From Pseudomonadales bacterium (GTDB lineage: Bacteria > Pseudomonadota > Gammaproteobacteria > Pseudomonadales > Pseudohongiellaceae), in the NCBI GenBank assembly GCA_023256835.1, contig JALREE010000146.1, positions 1-43,668 on the forward strand: DNA of 43,668 nucleotides, given 5' to 3'. Under the pieces are notes generated by a model. The model worked only from the letters and a program-made list of their open reading frames with translations. It was not told the DNA's origin and did no database searches. The position numbers and the translations under genes are program-made. Shown here piece by piece: positions 19,401-27,278 of this stretch. How positions within the stretch are numbered: the stretch's first letter is position 1; every line of letters begins with the position of its first letter.

Positions 19401-19685
19401 GAACTCGGCGATGATGGTCGCCGCGCCTTCACTGGAGAAGGAACTCACCTCGGTGATGCCTTCGACAGTCTTGAGCTCCACTTCCGCGGGCTTGGCCAGC
19501 AGTCGCTCGGCATCCTCGGGGGAAATGCCCTCGTGAATGATCGTGGTGACGATGATCGGCACCGACACATCCGGATTGAGCTCGACGGGAATGGTCAGAT
19601 AGGACACGAAGCCCGTGGCCATGATGGCCGCGAAGATGCTCAGTGTGGTTCTGGCCCGTGATACAGAGGCACGTATGTAGCGCAT
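16494..19685 (-). CDS. RND-family (AcrB-like) efflux transporter
   Basis: The 1063-residue inner-membrane protein has the RND plan: helix 1 (STIFAAIMATGFVSYLTIPVELNPDVS-like start), large periplasmic loop, helices 2-6, second loop, helices 7-12. It shows VELNPDVSVP, FPQSTEEP and, in helix 4 (about residue 395), LGMLVDGAVVMVEF. AcrB has two aspartates at this proton-relay site; here the second is glycine, as in a subgroup of HAE-1/CzcA-like pumps. It would export hydrophobic compounds by proton antiport with the adaptor encoded 13 bases upstream. No outer-membrane channel gene is adjacent, so a TolC-like protein elsewhere is presumably used. Substrate unknown. Confidence 0.93.
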   Translation of the reverse strand: MRYIRASVSRARTTLSIFAAIMATGFVSYLTIPVELNPDVSVPIIVTTIIHEGISPEDAERLLAKPAEVELKTVEGITEVSSFSSEGAATIIAEFDVTLDSTIALQEIRTAIDRAQARFPQSTEEPIVQEVSAASVPLVQIAISGEDVPERVLLQVAQDLQRRIETLPEIMSADMVGDREELLEAIIDPAQLETYGLTNQQIVQAVTSNNRLIPAGAVNTGQGSFSVKLPGLIETQEDLFDIPIAANQFGVLTLSDIAEVRRTFKDAQRYSYANGERSISIDVQKRKGANLIEAMDKIDVIVEEMLPTLPPAVTIAYLNNTAPIVIEQNLGLQGNMVSSMVLVLIVIIAAVGVRSGIIVTLAVPFSFFFAFIVISMLGFTYNFMVIFGLLLGLGMLVDGAVVMVEFADTRMAEGYSKEDAYAEAVNRMFWPIIASTLTTLAAFLPMMFWPGVAGEFMRYLPITVFAVLVGSLLYALWFAPVIGALFAKEPKVAGNVTAVHHDEVDSSRLRGVSRLYANVLRTAARSPGLVFLGSFGTLIGIVLAYFNYGAGVEFFTAVEPNQTRVQVFARGNFSPEEIRDMVVDVEQRIMDVGFYKNVVTQSGAGQSLGGGQSSAPDLVGTIFVEFTDRRIRDVNGFEIENLYREAISNIPGVRAEIATIEQGPPVGKELQIEIFGDNLDDLITEANRVREHLETGMTGLIDIDDTTPIPGIEWAINVDRARAAMFGANITEVGTAVQLLTEGVRMGDYRPDDTEEEVDIRVRYPEEYRGLEQIEKIMVNTNSGPAPVSSFITRVPEPKVSSIQRVDGNKVIYVRANPAPGVVTANKLVELEQWLETNPMMPGVDYQFRGANEEQEQSFAFLMQAFGISLMLMAILLVTQFNSFYQTLLILSAVLLSTTGVLLGLLLTGQTFSVILTGVGIVALAGIIVNNNIILIDTFNYLRRTRQDWSLEEVIVQTGVQRLRPVFLTTFTTGFGLLPLAMHVSIDLILAEVEVGGPITSQWVQLASAIVYGLTFGTILTLIITPAMLALPSRLREHLRSLRSRFGSGNDTSKPRMTPGVGH

Positions 19686-19698
19686 GTCAGTTGTCCGT

Positions 19699-20817
19699 TC
19701 AGAGGGTTGACCAGGAAGAATCGGGAATCACGGTCTGGCCGGCGAAGACAATCTCCTGACCATGAGTGATCACCTGCACGCTGGCGGGCAGGCCGGTCAC
19801 CCACATGCCGGGATCGACGCTGGTGTTCTCGCCCACGATGGTGACCGGTGCGAAGTGCACCAGGTTGCTGGCATCGACATGCTTGATGCCGATCAGGCCT
19901 GCGTCATCCATGGTGAGTGCAGAGGCCGGCACCAGATGGGCCTGGGTCTCGCTGGCGGCGATGTAGATCTCGGCAGTGATGCCCTGGCGAATCGACTGCT
20001 CGGTCGGGTCGATCTCGACTTCGATGGCGTAGCTTCGCGAGGTGCTGTCGGCCGCGCGGGAGATGTAGGTGACCTTGCCCGTCACGGATTCGCCGGAGAG
20101 CAGTGTGGCACTCACCGGTGCGCCAAGCGTCAGCTTGCCGACGTCCTGCTCCGCCACAAGGCCAGTCAGCAGCATTGGCGTGTCGTCGAGCAGGGAGGCG
20201 CACTGACCGCCCATGTCCATCAGATCGCCCACTTCCACGGCGCGGGTTTCCATGATGCCGGCGAACGGTGCGGTGATGCGGGTACGCTGCAAGGAGAGTT
20301 CGGCACGCTTGACGGCGGCGGTGGAGGAATCGAGCGCCGCCTTGAGCTGGGCCAGGCCCACTCGGGACTGCAGGCCGCGCGCCTGCAGATCAAGGGCCCC
20401 TTGATACTCCATGCGCGCCTGCTCTTCTCGGCTGATGGCTTCCTGCAGATCGGTGGCGCGGGTGTCGATGGCGATCTCGCACAGCACGTCGCCGGCGTTC
20501 ACACGGGCACCACGTGTCACCGGGGTGGCCACCACGCGGCCGGCAGCTTCGGCGCGCACATCGACCAGGCGGAAGGCCTTGGTCTGGCCACGCACGCGCA
20601 CCTGCTGAGTGTAGTTCTGTGCGTCGATACGAGCCACTCGCACGGTGAAGGTCTGATTGTCACTGGTAATGGGAGTGTCGCCTGCGACAGCCGTCACCGC
20701 TGCATCGCTTGCCGGCAGCGCGTAACCGTCGTCCAGTGCGCCGCGCTCGCGCGGCCAGGCCATCCATACCACAACGACAACAACCAGCGCGATGGCTGTC
20801 ACATGTTTGATTTTCAC
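19699..20817 (-). CDS. RND periplasmic adaptor (membrane fusion protein, HlyD-like)
   Basis: The product (~372 residues) has an N-terminal membrane anchor (AIALVVVVVVWMAW), a biotinyl-lipoyl half (VRAEAAGRVVATPVTRGARVNAGDVLCEI), a coiled-coil hairpin (LQEAISREEQARMEYQGALDLQARGLQS), the second lipoyl half (ITAPFAGIMETRAVEVGDLM) and beta-barrel and membrane-proximal domains. It links the RND pump to an outer-membrane channel. I prefer the GTG at 20817 because GGAG lies 6 bases upstream; a TTG at 20829 in the same frame is possible but would put that ribosome site inside the gene. It precedes the RND gene by 13 bases. Confidence 0.9.
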   Translation of the reverse strand: MKIKHVTAIALVVVVVVWMAWPRERGALDDGYALPASDAAVTAVAGDTPITSDNQTFTVRVARIDAQNYTQQVRVRGQTKAFRLVDVRAEAAGRVVATPVTRGARVNAGDVLCEIAIDTRATDLQEAISREEQARMEYQGALDLQARGLQSRVGLAQLKAALDSSTAAVKRAELSLQRTRITAPFAGIMETRAVEVGDLMDMGGQCASLLDDTPMLLTGLVAEQDVGKLTLGAPVSATLLSGESVTGKVTYISRAADSTSRSYAIEVEIDPTEQSIRQGITAEIYIAASETQAHLVPASALTMDDAGLIGIKHVDASNLVHFAPVTIVGENTSVDPGMWVTGLPASVQVITHGQEIVFAGQTVIPDSSWSTL

Positions 20818-21187
20818 GTCGATCTCCAATTATCGAAAGGTTTGCGCGGCCGCCACTCTGGCCGCCCATGGCATCCGTTGTCCTGCTTTCCGGGCAAGTT
20901 GTACGACAGAAACACGGGAAGTGGTCGCTACGGCCCTCATCAAAAAGGCGCCGTGTGTCTCTGGAATGGTTAGCTTGGACTGCTGATTTATTTTGGGAAT
21001 GGCAGAAGTGACATGGCACTGCATTGTGGGCCCACGGCAGCAGCGTTCAGGGATACCCACTTTTTTGTGAGCGCATTGTAACCGAGCAGGCAAGCATTGC
21101 AACGCCGTGATTCTCCTCCGCCAGAGGCATTCACTGCGATTCTCTGGTCAATAATTGGCCTGTCTACGCGGGAAGGTGGAGTCTGGA
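20818..21187. other. Intergenic region upstream of the efflux operon
   Basis: About 370 bases separate the response regulator stop from the adaptor start, both on the - strand. No credible ORF is present. It holds one reasonable - strand promoter (21075-21102) and would be the place for operators of the efflux operon. The long leader this implies (about 250 bases) leaves room for another promoter closer to the gene that I could not identify. Confidence 0.5.
21075..21102 (-). promoter_or_regulatory. Candidate sigma-70 promoter for the efflux operon
   Basis: Read on the - strand: TTGCAA (21102-21097), 16-base spacer, TACAAT (21080-21075). The -10 box matches the consensus at 5 of 6 positions, the -35 at 4 of 6. 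Predicted start near 21068, leaving a long untranslated leader before the adaptor gene. Confidence 0.4.
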
Positions 21188-21724
21188 TCAGCGCTGCACA
21201 GGGCGCTTCTGCAACTTGCGCTGCAGGGTCCGGCGGTGCATCTTCAGCTGGCGTGCGGTTTCGGAGATGTTGCCGTCGTTTTCCTTCAGCACTTTCTGGA
21301 TGTGTTCCCATTCCAGGCGTCGGACCGACATGGGTTCCTGCACGGCCGCGTCGTCGAGGTGGACGGTGGGCTGCGCGGTCAATGCCGCGAGGATTTCGTC
21401 GGCATCGGCTGGTTTGGCGAGGTAATTGTCGGCACCCAGCTTGATGGCATCCACGGCCGTGGCAATACTGGCATATCCGGTCAAGACGAGAATGTGGATG
21501 CCGGGATACTGCTCCTTCAGCACAGGGATCAGTGGCAGTGACGAGTGGCCGCCAAGATTCAGGTCAAGCACCGCCAGATCGAAGTCCTGTTCACTCAGCA
21601 AGGCCGCGGTGTCGCCAAGGCTGGTGGCATGGTGAACCATAAGGCCGCGTTGACGCAGCGCGCGACTGATCACATGGGCGAATGCCTCGTCGTCTTCCAC
21701 CAGCAACAGATTCAACCCTTCCAT
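21188..21724 (-). CDS. regA: RegA/RoxR-type redox response regulator
   Basis: The 178-residue protein has a receiver domain with the acidic pocket VEDDE, phospho-acceptor D54 (AVLDLNLGG) and the conserved lysine in LAKPAD, joined by a short linker to a Fis-type helix-turn-helix (NISETARQLKMHRRTLQRKL). This short HTH ending is diagnostic for RegA/PrrA/ActR/RoxR regulators, which control respiration, carbon and nitrogen genes in response to redox state. It is encoded just after its kinase, whose 3' end it overlaps by 13 bases. Its position upstream of the efflux genes suggests, but does not show, that it regulates them. The regA name is by family; roxR is used in pseudomonads. Confidence 0.9.
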   Translation of the reverse strand: MEGLNLLLVEDDEAFAHVISRALRQRGLMVHHATSLGDTAALLSEQDFDLAVLDLNLGGHSSLPLIPVLKEQYPGIHILVLTGYASIATAVDAIKLGADNYLAKPADADEILAALTAQPTVHLDDAAVQEPMSVRRLEWEHIQKVLKENDGNISETARQLKMHRRTLQRKLQKRPVQR

Positions 21725-23109
21725 GGCATCTCCCCCGGGTTGCCGGCGCCTGGCGCATTGCCTTCGGCGGCGGTGGTCGGCAGGCGAATGATGCTCATGG
21801 CGCCTCCAGATTTGCGATTGAACATCTCGATGCTGCCGGCATGACGCGTGATGGCCGCATTGGCCAGAAAGATGCCCAGCCCCATGCTGTCCTTGCGGGT
21901 GGAGATGAAAGGCTCGCCCATGTTCTCCATGACCGAGGCCGGAATGCCGGGGCCATCATCCTGGATACAGATCTCCATGCACTGGCCGCGCTCACGTTCG
22001 GCAGGGCAGGGGCGACAAAACACGTCAACCTGACTGCTGGCCGCCTTGATGGCATTCTCGATCAGGTTGATGACGGCGTGACGCAGGCTCAGGTCGGCGG
22101 CGATGCGCAGCGTGTCTGCCGCGGCATCCACCTGAAACTTCACGCTGGCGCGGGGGTGAATGTTGACGATGTAGTCGCGAATGTCAGCGATCAGCTCGGC
22201 ACCCGTACTCCCTTGCAGCTCCGCGCGATTGGACTTGTTGTAGAACTGGGTCAGCTGATTGAGCGACTCCTTGCAGCGCACCACCTGTTGACGAAGCAGG
22301 CTGATGTCTTCCTTGAGCGGCGTGCGGGCGAGTTCGTCCGCGCTGAGCTTGTCCAGATCCGTGAGCAGGACCGACATGGTGGCCAGTGGTGTGCCGAGGG
22401 CATGGGCAGTGCCGGCTGCCAGGGTGCCTATGGCCACCAGTTGTTCATTGCGCATCTCGTTCTCGCGCGCCTTGGCCAGCGTCAGTTCGCGGCTGCGGAT
22501 GGCGGCCGCCATGCGCGTGACGAAGACAGTGATGAGCATGGCACTGAGCACGAAGGTGACCCACATGCCTACCAGGTGCAGTTGAAAGTTCACCATCATG
22601 TGATCGGTGTGTTCATTCTGCAGTTCACTCAGCAGGAAGAACGTGTACGTCAGGATGCTGCCGACGGAGTACAGGGTGACATAGCCCTGATTCAACAAGG
22701 TCGCGCCCACCGCCAGCAGCACCAGCAGGTAGGAAATCATGGGATTGCTGGCGCCGCCGGTGTCCAGCAAGAGCACGATCAGGAAGGCGGCATCCACCAC
22801 CAGTTGGGCAAACAGCTCTTTCTGGGTGATGAGCGTGGCTCGACGCAGCCGCCAGTAGCCGACGGCAAGCGATGCCGCGATGCCAGCCACCAGGCCCAGC
22901 AGGAACAGCGGGGCGATGTTCAGCGGCGAGAAGGCGTGAAAGATCGCTGCGCCTGTCAGGCCCAGCAGGGTCACGAGCAGACGCAGCAGCAACAGTCTTT
23001 GCAGGGCCTGTCGCGCCGAGCTCTCGGTGCCGGCCGGTTCCGGCCGCAGGATCTCCAGTACGCGCTCGCGCAGGGAGGGACGTGTCACGGGGCTTGTCAT
23101 GGTCGGCAT
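21712..23109 (-). CDS. regB: RegB/RoxS-type redox-sensing histidine kinase
   Basis: The 465-residue inner-membrane kinase has about six helices in residues 35-198. The loop GGASNPM (118-124) corresponds to the RegB quinone-binding motif GGxxNPF with F replaced by M. The H-box AAGTAHALGTPLATM holds the phospho-histidine H236, and C279 in VVRCKESL corresponds to the redox-active cysteine of RegB (C265). N, G1 and G2 boxes follow (NLIENAIKAA, DDGPGIP, GLGIFLANA). It should sense quinone/redox state and phosphorylate the regulator encoded next to it. Start 23109 or the in-frame ATG at 23100 are both possible. It is divergent from the methyltransferase-acetyltransferase gene. Confidence 0.92.
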   Translation of the reverse strand: MPTMTSPVTRPSLRERVLEILRPEPAGTESSARQALQRLLLLRLLVTLLGLTGAAIFHAFSPLNIAPLFLLGLVAGIAASLAVGYWRLRRATLITQKELFAQLVVDAAFLIVLLLDTGGASNPMISYLLVLLAVGATLLNQGYVTLYSVGSILTYTFFLLSELQNEHTDHMMVNFQLHLVGMWVTFVLSAMLITVFVTRMAAAIRSRELTLAKARENEMRNEQLVAIGTLAAGTAHALGTPLATMSVLLTDLDKLSADELARTPLKEDISLLRQQVVRCKESLNQLTQFYNKSNRAELQGSTGAELIADIRDYIVNIHPRASVKFQVDAAADTLRIAADLSLRHAVINLIENAIKAASSQVDVFCRPCPAERERGQCMEICIQDDGPGIPASVMENMGEPFISTRKDSMGLGIFLANAAITRHAGSIEMFNRKSGGAMSIIRLPTTAAEGNAPGAGNPGEMPWKG

Positions 23110-23189
23110 TCTACCCCAGGTCCGTGTCAGTCAGGGTGCGACAAAATGCTGCAGTCTGGCATTGATTTCGCCCGACCTTGAGGCTGGGG

Positions 23190-23195
23190 TATAGT
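23190..23195 (+). promoter_or_regulatory. Possible -10 box upstream of the methyltransferase-acetyltransferase gene
   Basis: TATAGT at 23190-23195 lies 35 bases before ATG 23231 in the 121-base divergent spacer. I see no good -35 box at 17 bases, so an activator may be needed, or the match is chance. Confidence 0.3.
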
Positions 23196-23230
23196 GCAGG
23201 CTGTTCCCGCACCCGGTTGTCAGCATCTCC

Positions 23231-24979
23231 ATGAATCCCCGCCTTCTGCCCTTTCCCTTGAATGTGTATGCACAGACGCTGGCCCTAGCGTCGGGCGCGC
23301 CGGCTGAACTGCTGCACTTCGGGGTGTTCGATACCGAGGCCGAACTGGCGGAGGGCTACCCTGCAGCAGAGCGCAGGGCACAGCGGCACCTGCTGACGCT
23401 CGTGTTGCCACCTCCGGCCCGCGTGCTGGAAGTGGGCTGCGGTTCGGGCAGCCTGGCGCGCGATCTGGCCCTGCAGGGCTACGAGGTCACGGCCATCACC
23501 GAGATCGAGGAAGAGTGGCGCAGCGCGTGTGCCCTGCCAGGGCAAAAGGCTCAGTGCGAATGGGTCAGCCTGAAGGAGTTTGCCGATGGCCGGCTCTTCG
23601 ACATCGTCCTGCTGCAGCAGTCCTCGCAGTATCTCGACCCCTTGCTGCTGTTCTCCCGTGCCGCTGCCCTGCTGGGGGAAGGCGGACAACTGCTGCTGGC
23701 CGATGAATTCCTGCTCGATGACAGTCGCATGGAGCCGGAGTCCCGCCCGCTGCTGAGCAATTTCCTGCAACTGGCCGAGCGCTGCGGGTTTCAGGTGGCG
23801 CGGCAGCGTGAACTGGGCCGCCAGGTGGCCCCCGGCCTCACGCTGTTCGCCGCGCTGCTGGAGCGTCAACGCGCCGCCATTGCGGCCAGTCTGTCCATGA
23901 GCGAGGCGGTCTTGCAGGACTTGCAGCAGGCACTGCAGACGCAGGCCGGGAAATTCGCGCTGGCCCGGCTGGGCTATACCCTGCTGGATCTGCGCCGCGG
24001 GCCGGTCGAAGCGCTGCGCACGGAGTATGGCAGTGCCGGCTCCTTCACCCTGGACGAAGTGTGCCCCTTGTTCGAGCGCAGTTTCGAGGTGCCCTTCAGT
24101 GCGGCCGTTTGGCAGTGGAAGTATGGCGACGGCCGCGGGCGCGCCGTATGTGCGCGCCAGCAGGGGGAATTGATCGCCCACTACGGCGGGGCACCGCGCG
24201 CGATCCGCTATTTCGGCACCCCCTCGCGCGCTGTGCAGATCTGCGATGTGATGGTGCTGCCGGAGTATCGCAGCTTCGTGAGTCGCGACACGCTGTTCTT
24301 CAAGACGGCCGCGACCTTTCTGGAACAGCAGATCGGCAATTGTGCCGAACACTTGCTGGGCTTTGGCTTTCCGAATGCCCGCGTCTTGAAGGTGGCCTGC
24401 CGGCTTGGCTTGTACGATGTCACCGACAGTTTCATCGAGCTGCACTATCCGCGCGAGGGCACCGACGCCCGGGATGGCCTGCAGGTGCGGCCGCTGGCCC
24501 TGGCGAGCGAGGACTCTCGCTCCGCCGTCAGCCTGTGCTGGCAGCGCATGGCCGAGTCCCTGCAGACGGCCATTGTCGGCGTGCGCGACCTGGACTATCT
24601 GCAGTACCGCTATTGCCGCCACCCCTTGTGGGCGCAAGGCGTGTACGAGAGTCTGGCCGTGTGGGCCGAAGACGAGTCAGCGCCCGTGGCGATTGTCGTG
24701 CTGAAAACAGTGGGGCAGGAGCGGCTGTTGATGGACATCGTCGCCGCCGTGCAGGACATGCCCGGCGCGCTCACAGCCTTGCGTCACGCGCTGGCGGCGC
24801 AACAGCTTGGTCTGCACGCCAGGATCACCCGGGCGCAGTCCGCCGCTTTGCTCTTGCCGGGTACGCAGGTGCACGACCTGGACATCGAGATTCCCTGCAA
24901 TGTCTGGACGCGCGGCCCGTCTGCCGCCACCCTGGCGGGTGCCTGGTGGCTGACGGCGGGCGACATGGACTTCCTCTGA
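23231..24979 (+). CDS. SAM-dependent methyltransferase fused to GNAT-like acetyltransferase
   Basis: In this 582-residue protein residues ~40-220 are a class I methyltransferase: motif I VLEVGCGSG (about 65-73), an acidic residue after the second strand (ITEIEEEW) and post-motifs FDIVLLQQSSQYL and GGQLLLADEF. A linker (~225-265) leads to a GNAT-like part (~270-580): RSFEVPFSAAVWQWKYGDG, a strand VQICDVMVLPEYRSFVSRDTLFF (about 333-355) with the acetyl-CoA-loop position, FGFPNARVLKVACRLGL, and a second weaker repeat towards the end. The N-terminal residues before 40 are unassigned. A soluble bifunctional enzyme is likely; the substrate is not evident. It stands alone, divergent from regB and convergent with the TonB receptor. 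Confidence 0.75.
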   Translation: MNPRLLPFPLNVYAQTLALASGAPAELLHFGVFDTEAELAEGYPAAERRAQRHLLTLVLPPPARVLEVGCGSGSLARDLALQGYEVTAITEIEEEWRSACALPGQKAQCEWVSLKEFADGRLFDIVLLQQSSQYLDPLLLFSRAAALLGEGGQLLLADEFLLDDSRMEPESRPLLSNFLQLAERCGFQVARQRELGRQVAPGLTLFAALLERQRAAIAASLSMSEAVLQDLQQALQTQAGKFALARLGYTLLDLRRGPVEALRTEYGSAGSFTLDEVCPLFERSFEVPFSAAVWQWKYGDGRGRAVCARQQGELIAHYGGAPRAIRYFGTPSRAVQICDVMVLPEYRSFVSRDTLFFKTAATFLEQQIGNCAEHLLGFGFPNARVLKVACRLGLYDVTDSFIELHYPREGTDARDGLQVRPLALASEDSRSAVSLCWQRMAESLQTAIVGVRDLDYLQYRYCRHPLWAQGVYESLAVWAEDESAPVAIVVLKTVGQERLLMDIVAAVQDMPGALTALRHALAAQQLGLHARITRAQSAALLLPGTQVHDLDIEIPCNVWTRGPSAATLAGAWWLTAGDMDFL

Positions 24980-24989
24980 ACCAGGCTTG

Positions 24990-25020
24990 TCTGCGCGCGC
25001 CTCAGAAGCTCGCGCGCAGA
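24990..25020. terminator. Hairpin between convergent genes
   Basis: TCTGCGCGCG (24990-24999) and CGCGCGCAGA (25011-25020) are perfect reverse complements with an 11-base loop. It starts 11 bases after the methyltransferase-acetyltransferase stop and covers the last codons of the TonB receptor. No T-run follows on either strand. Confidence 0.4.
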
Positions 25021-27041
25021 GTGACGCGCACGCTGCGCGGTTCAGCCGGGTGGAAATGCAGGTCCTCCACTGGCGCTGCTTCTCCCGGCAGCTGCGATTC
25101 ATAGAAGTAGGTGATGTCGTTGTCGTCGCTGTCCAGCAGGTTCAGCACCTCGACGCTCAGGGACCAGGCCGGGTTGAACTGGTACTGCGCCTGGGCGTTG
25201 AGCAGAAGTGTGGCGTCCGAGCTCATGGAATTGTCCTCGATCAGCGGCGCATCGCCGAGGTAACGCAGGCGCAGCCCGCCGCTGAAATTCTCCAGGTTGT
25301 TGACGATCAGCCCCAGCGAGGCTGTGCGGTCGACGGAATTGGGGATGCGGTCATCCGCACCCACACCCGCCAGGCGTGCCCGCGTCAGGGTGAGGTCGGC
25401 ATCCAGCAGCAGCCAGGGGCGCGGCGCGTAGATGGCCCCGACTTCGATGCCGCGGCGCTTGCTCTCGCCCAGCGCCTCGGTGGTGCCCGCATCGCCCACA
25501 TACAGCAGTTCGGAATCCAGCTTGAGCGAGAACAGCGACACGGCCAGCTGCATGTTGTCCAGCGCCGAGGTGCGCATGCCCAGCTCGAGGCTGCGCGCCT
25601 TGGCCAGCGGATCGATCGGATCGGCCGGGTCCCCGCTCGCCGGGTCGATGGCGATGGTGGTGCCGCGGGCGTCGTTGCTGTGGAAACCCTGCCCGCCGCT
25701 GAGGAAAAACTCGGTGCTCTGCGTCGGCGCATAGATCAGGCTGAACTTCGGGCTGACCAGATTGTCGTTGCCGCTGCCGGCATTCACCGCCATTCCCGCA
25801 TCCACGTCGTAGTCATAGTGATCGGCGCGCAGGGCGGCCACGGTGCGCCACTGCTCGCTCCATTGCTGCTCCAGCGCGGCATAGGCACTGGTGAGACGCT
25901 GCTGCACATTGTCTTCTCGCGTGGTGGCATGGCGCACACGGCGCTGAGTCTTGTGCAGGCCCACATCGATGTCGTCACTGCGATTCTGCAGGCCGAGCGT
26001 CAGCGTCGCCGGGACGCCCAGCTCCAGGGGACGCACATAGGCGGCGTTCATGCCCCACATGCGACGATCTTCCGTCTGTTCGAACTGGTCCCCGCGCACG
26101 GGGTCCTCCAGGAAGTAGGTGAAATTGGAGAACAGATCCAGGCCGTAGTCCATGACATAGCCATCGACACTCAGCACGGTGTCACCATTGTCCTGGCGCC
26201 AGTCGGCCGACAGGCTGCGGCGATAGGTGTCGCCGCCATCGGAGGTGTCGACCGTGCCCCAGGGGCTGAGCGTGCCGTTGCGCACTGCCCGCAGCGGGAT
26301 CTGGTCCGTCGAGTTCCAGGCATTGTCGAAGGACTGTGCCATCACGCTCCAGATCCGGTCGCCAGTCTCCTGGTGGTACTTGAGCAGCAGGTTGCGCTTG
26401 TCCAGGTCCAGATCGTTCTGCCAGGGGCCTTCGTAGCGGGTCACTTCAGCGGCGGCAGTCAATTGTCCTGCACCCGCTTCGAGGGAGCCGCCGCCGAACA
26501 GACGCTGATAGGCATTGCTGCCACCAGTCAGGCTGAGCTCGGGCCGCTCCAGGGCATCGACATAGGTGAATTCGGACGAACCGGCGGTGCCGAAGTCACC
26601 GATCTCAGCGTAATAGGGTCCCTTGCGGTACTCGAGATGATCGACCATCTCCGGCATCAGGAAGTTGAGGTCGGCATAGCCCTGACCATGCGCGTGAGAA
26701 GGCATGTTGACGGGCAGGCCGTCGACCTTGATGGCCAGGTCGGTGCCGTGGTCCAGGTTGAAGCCGCGCAGGAAGTACTGATTGCCCTTGCCCTCGCCGC
26801 TGTGCTGGGTGGCGATCAGCCCGGGCACGAGCTCCAGCAGTTCCGCCGGTCGCGACACGGGACGCTGTTGCAGCTGGGCGCCAAACACATAGCCTTCGGT
26901 GGCAGACAGCGGATTGCCCGTCAGCACCTTGTCATTGCCGTAGACAGTGATCTCTTCGATGGTGTTGCCCGTGATGCCGGCACCCTGGGCACCGCTGGCA
27001 ATGAGCGTGGTGATGGCGGTGGTCAACAGGCGTTGTTTCAT
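25002..27041 (-). CDS. TonB-dependent outer-membrane receptor
   Basis: The chosen ATG (27041) has GAGGA eight bases upstream and begins a signal peptide (MKQRLLTTAITTLIASGAQG); the frame is open further upstream but without a signal. The ~679-residue product shows a TonB-box-like EEITVYG, a plug with RPAELLELVPGLIATQHSG, QYFLRGFNLDHGTDLAIKVDG and PVNMPSHAHGQGYADLNFL, and a 22-strand-type barrel ending in RVTLRASF with terminal phenylalanine. The plug motifs mark a receptor subfamily whose substrate is not settled. The gene is divergent from a BlaI-type repressor and M56 peptidase, which may control it. Confidence 0.93.
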   Translation of the reverse strand: MKQRLLTTAITTLIASGAQGAGITGNTIEEITVYGNDKVLTGNPLSATEGYVFGAQLQQRPVSRPAELLELVPGLIATQHSGEGKGNQYFLRGFNLDHGTDLAIKVDGLPVNMPSHAHGQGYADLNFLMPEMVDHLEYRKGPYYAEIGDFGTAGSSEFTYVDALERPELSLTGGSNAYQRLFGGGSLEAGAGQLTAAAEVTRYEGPWQNDLDLDKRNLLLKYHQETGDRIWSVMAQSFDNAWNSTDQIPLRAVRNGTLSPWGTVDTSDGGDTYRRSLSADWRQDNGDTVLSVDGYVMDYGLDLFSNFTYFLEDPVRGDQFEQTEDRRMWGMNAAYVRPLELGVPATLTLGLQNRSDDIDVGLHKTQRRVRHATTREDNVQQRLTSAYAALEQQWSEQWRTVAALRADHYDYDVDAGMAVNAGSGNDNLVSPKFSLIYAPTQSTEFFLSGGQGFHSNDARGTTIAIDPASGDPADPIDPLAKARSLELGMRTSALDNMQLAVSLFSLKLDSELLYVGDAGTTEALGESKRRGIEVGAIYAPRPWLLLDADLTLTRARLAGVGADDRIPNSVDRTASLGLIVNNLENFSGGLRLRYLGDAPLIEDNSMSSDATLLLNAQAQYQFNPAWSLSVEVLNLLDSDDNDITYFYESQLPGEAAPVEDLHFHPAEPRSVRVTLRASF

Positions 27042-27165
27042 GCGGTGATCCTCGGGTTTGTGCTCTTCTTGTGATGTGCTATCTTCGCGGCGAGTCCGCC
27101 TGGGGCAGTGCCGCCGCGCCATGGGTGCCAGAGTCTAAGCGCCTTGCGCGGGCGCCCTGAAGCCT

Positions 27166-27193
27166 GGCCTTGGGAAGGCCGCGACTGTTTTTT
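27166..27193 (+). terminator. Hairpin with T-run in the leader of the BlaI-type gene
   Basis: GGCCTT (27166-27171), loop GGG, AAGGCC (27175-27180), then GCGACTG and six T (27188-27193). This is a plausible intrinsic terminator on the + strand. It lies upstream of the repressor gene, where it could act as an attenuator or shield the gene from read-through; the divergent receptor gene starts on its other side. Confidence 0.45.
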
Positions 27194-27236
27194 GCAACAC
27201 ATTGAAATAATTAAACTAAAAAGGAAGCAAAAAGAC
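27194..27236. promoter_or_regulatory. AT-rich tract between divergent receptor and repressor genes
   Basis: A stretch such as ACATTGAAATAATTAAACT is strikingly AT-rich against the GC-rich background and sits 40-85 bases before the repressor start. It very likely holds promoter or operator sites. I cannot assign unambiguous -35/-10 boxes, nor a clear BlaI TACA-N2-TGTA box or Fur box. Confidence 0.4.
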
Positions 27237-27278
27237 CGTGCGGCAGTCGGTTTTCGACCGCGCGGTGTGCCGATCCCG

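Noticed and set aside
27042-27122. Longer TonB receptor start at 27122
   Set aside because: The added 27 residues are highly charged and would abolish the signal peptide; ATG 27041 has a good ribosome site.
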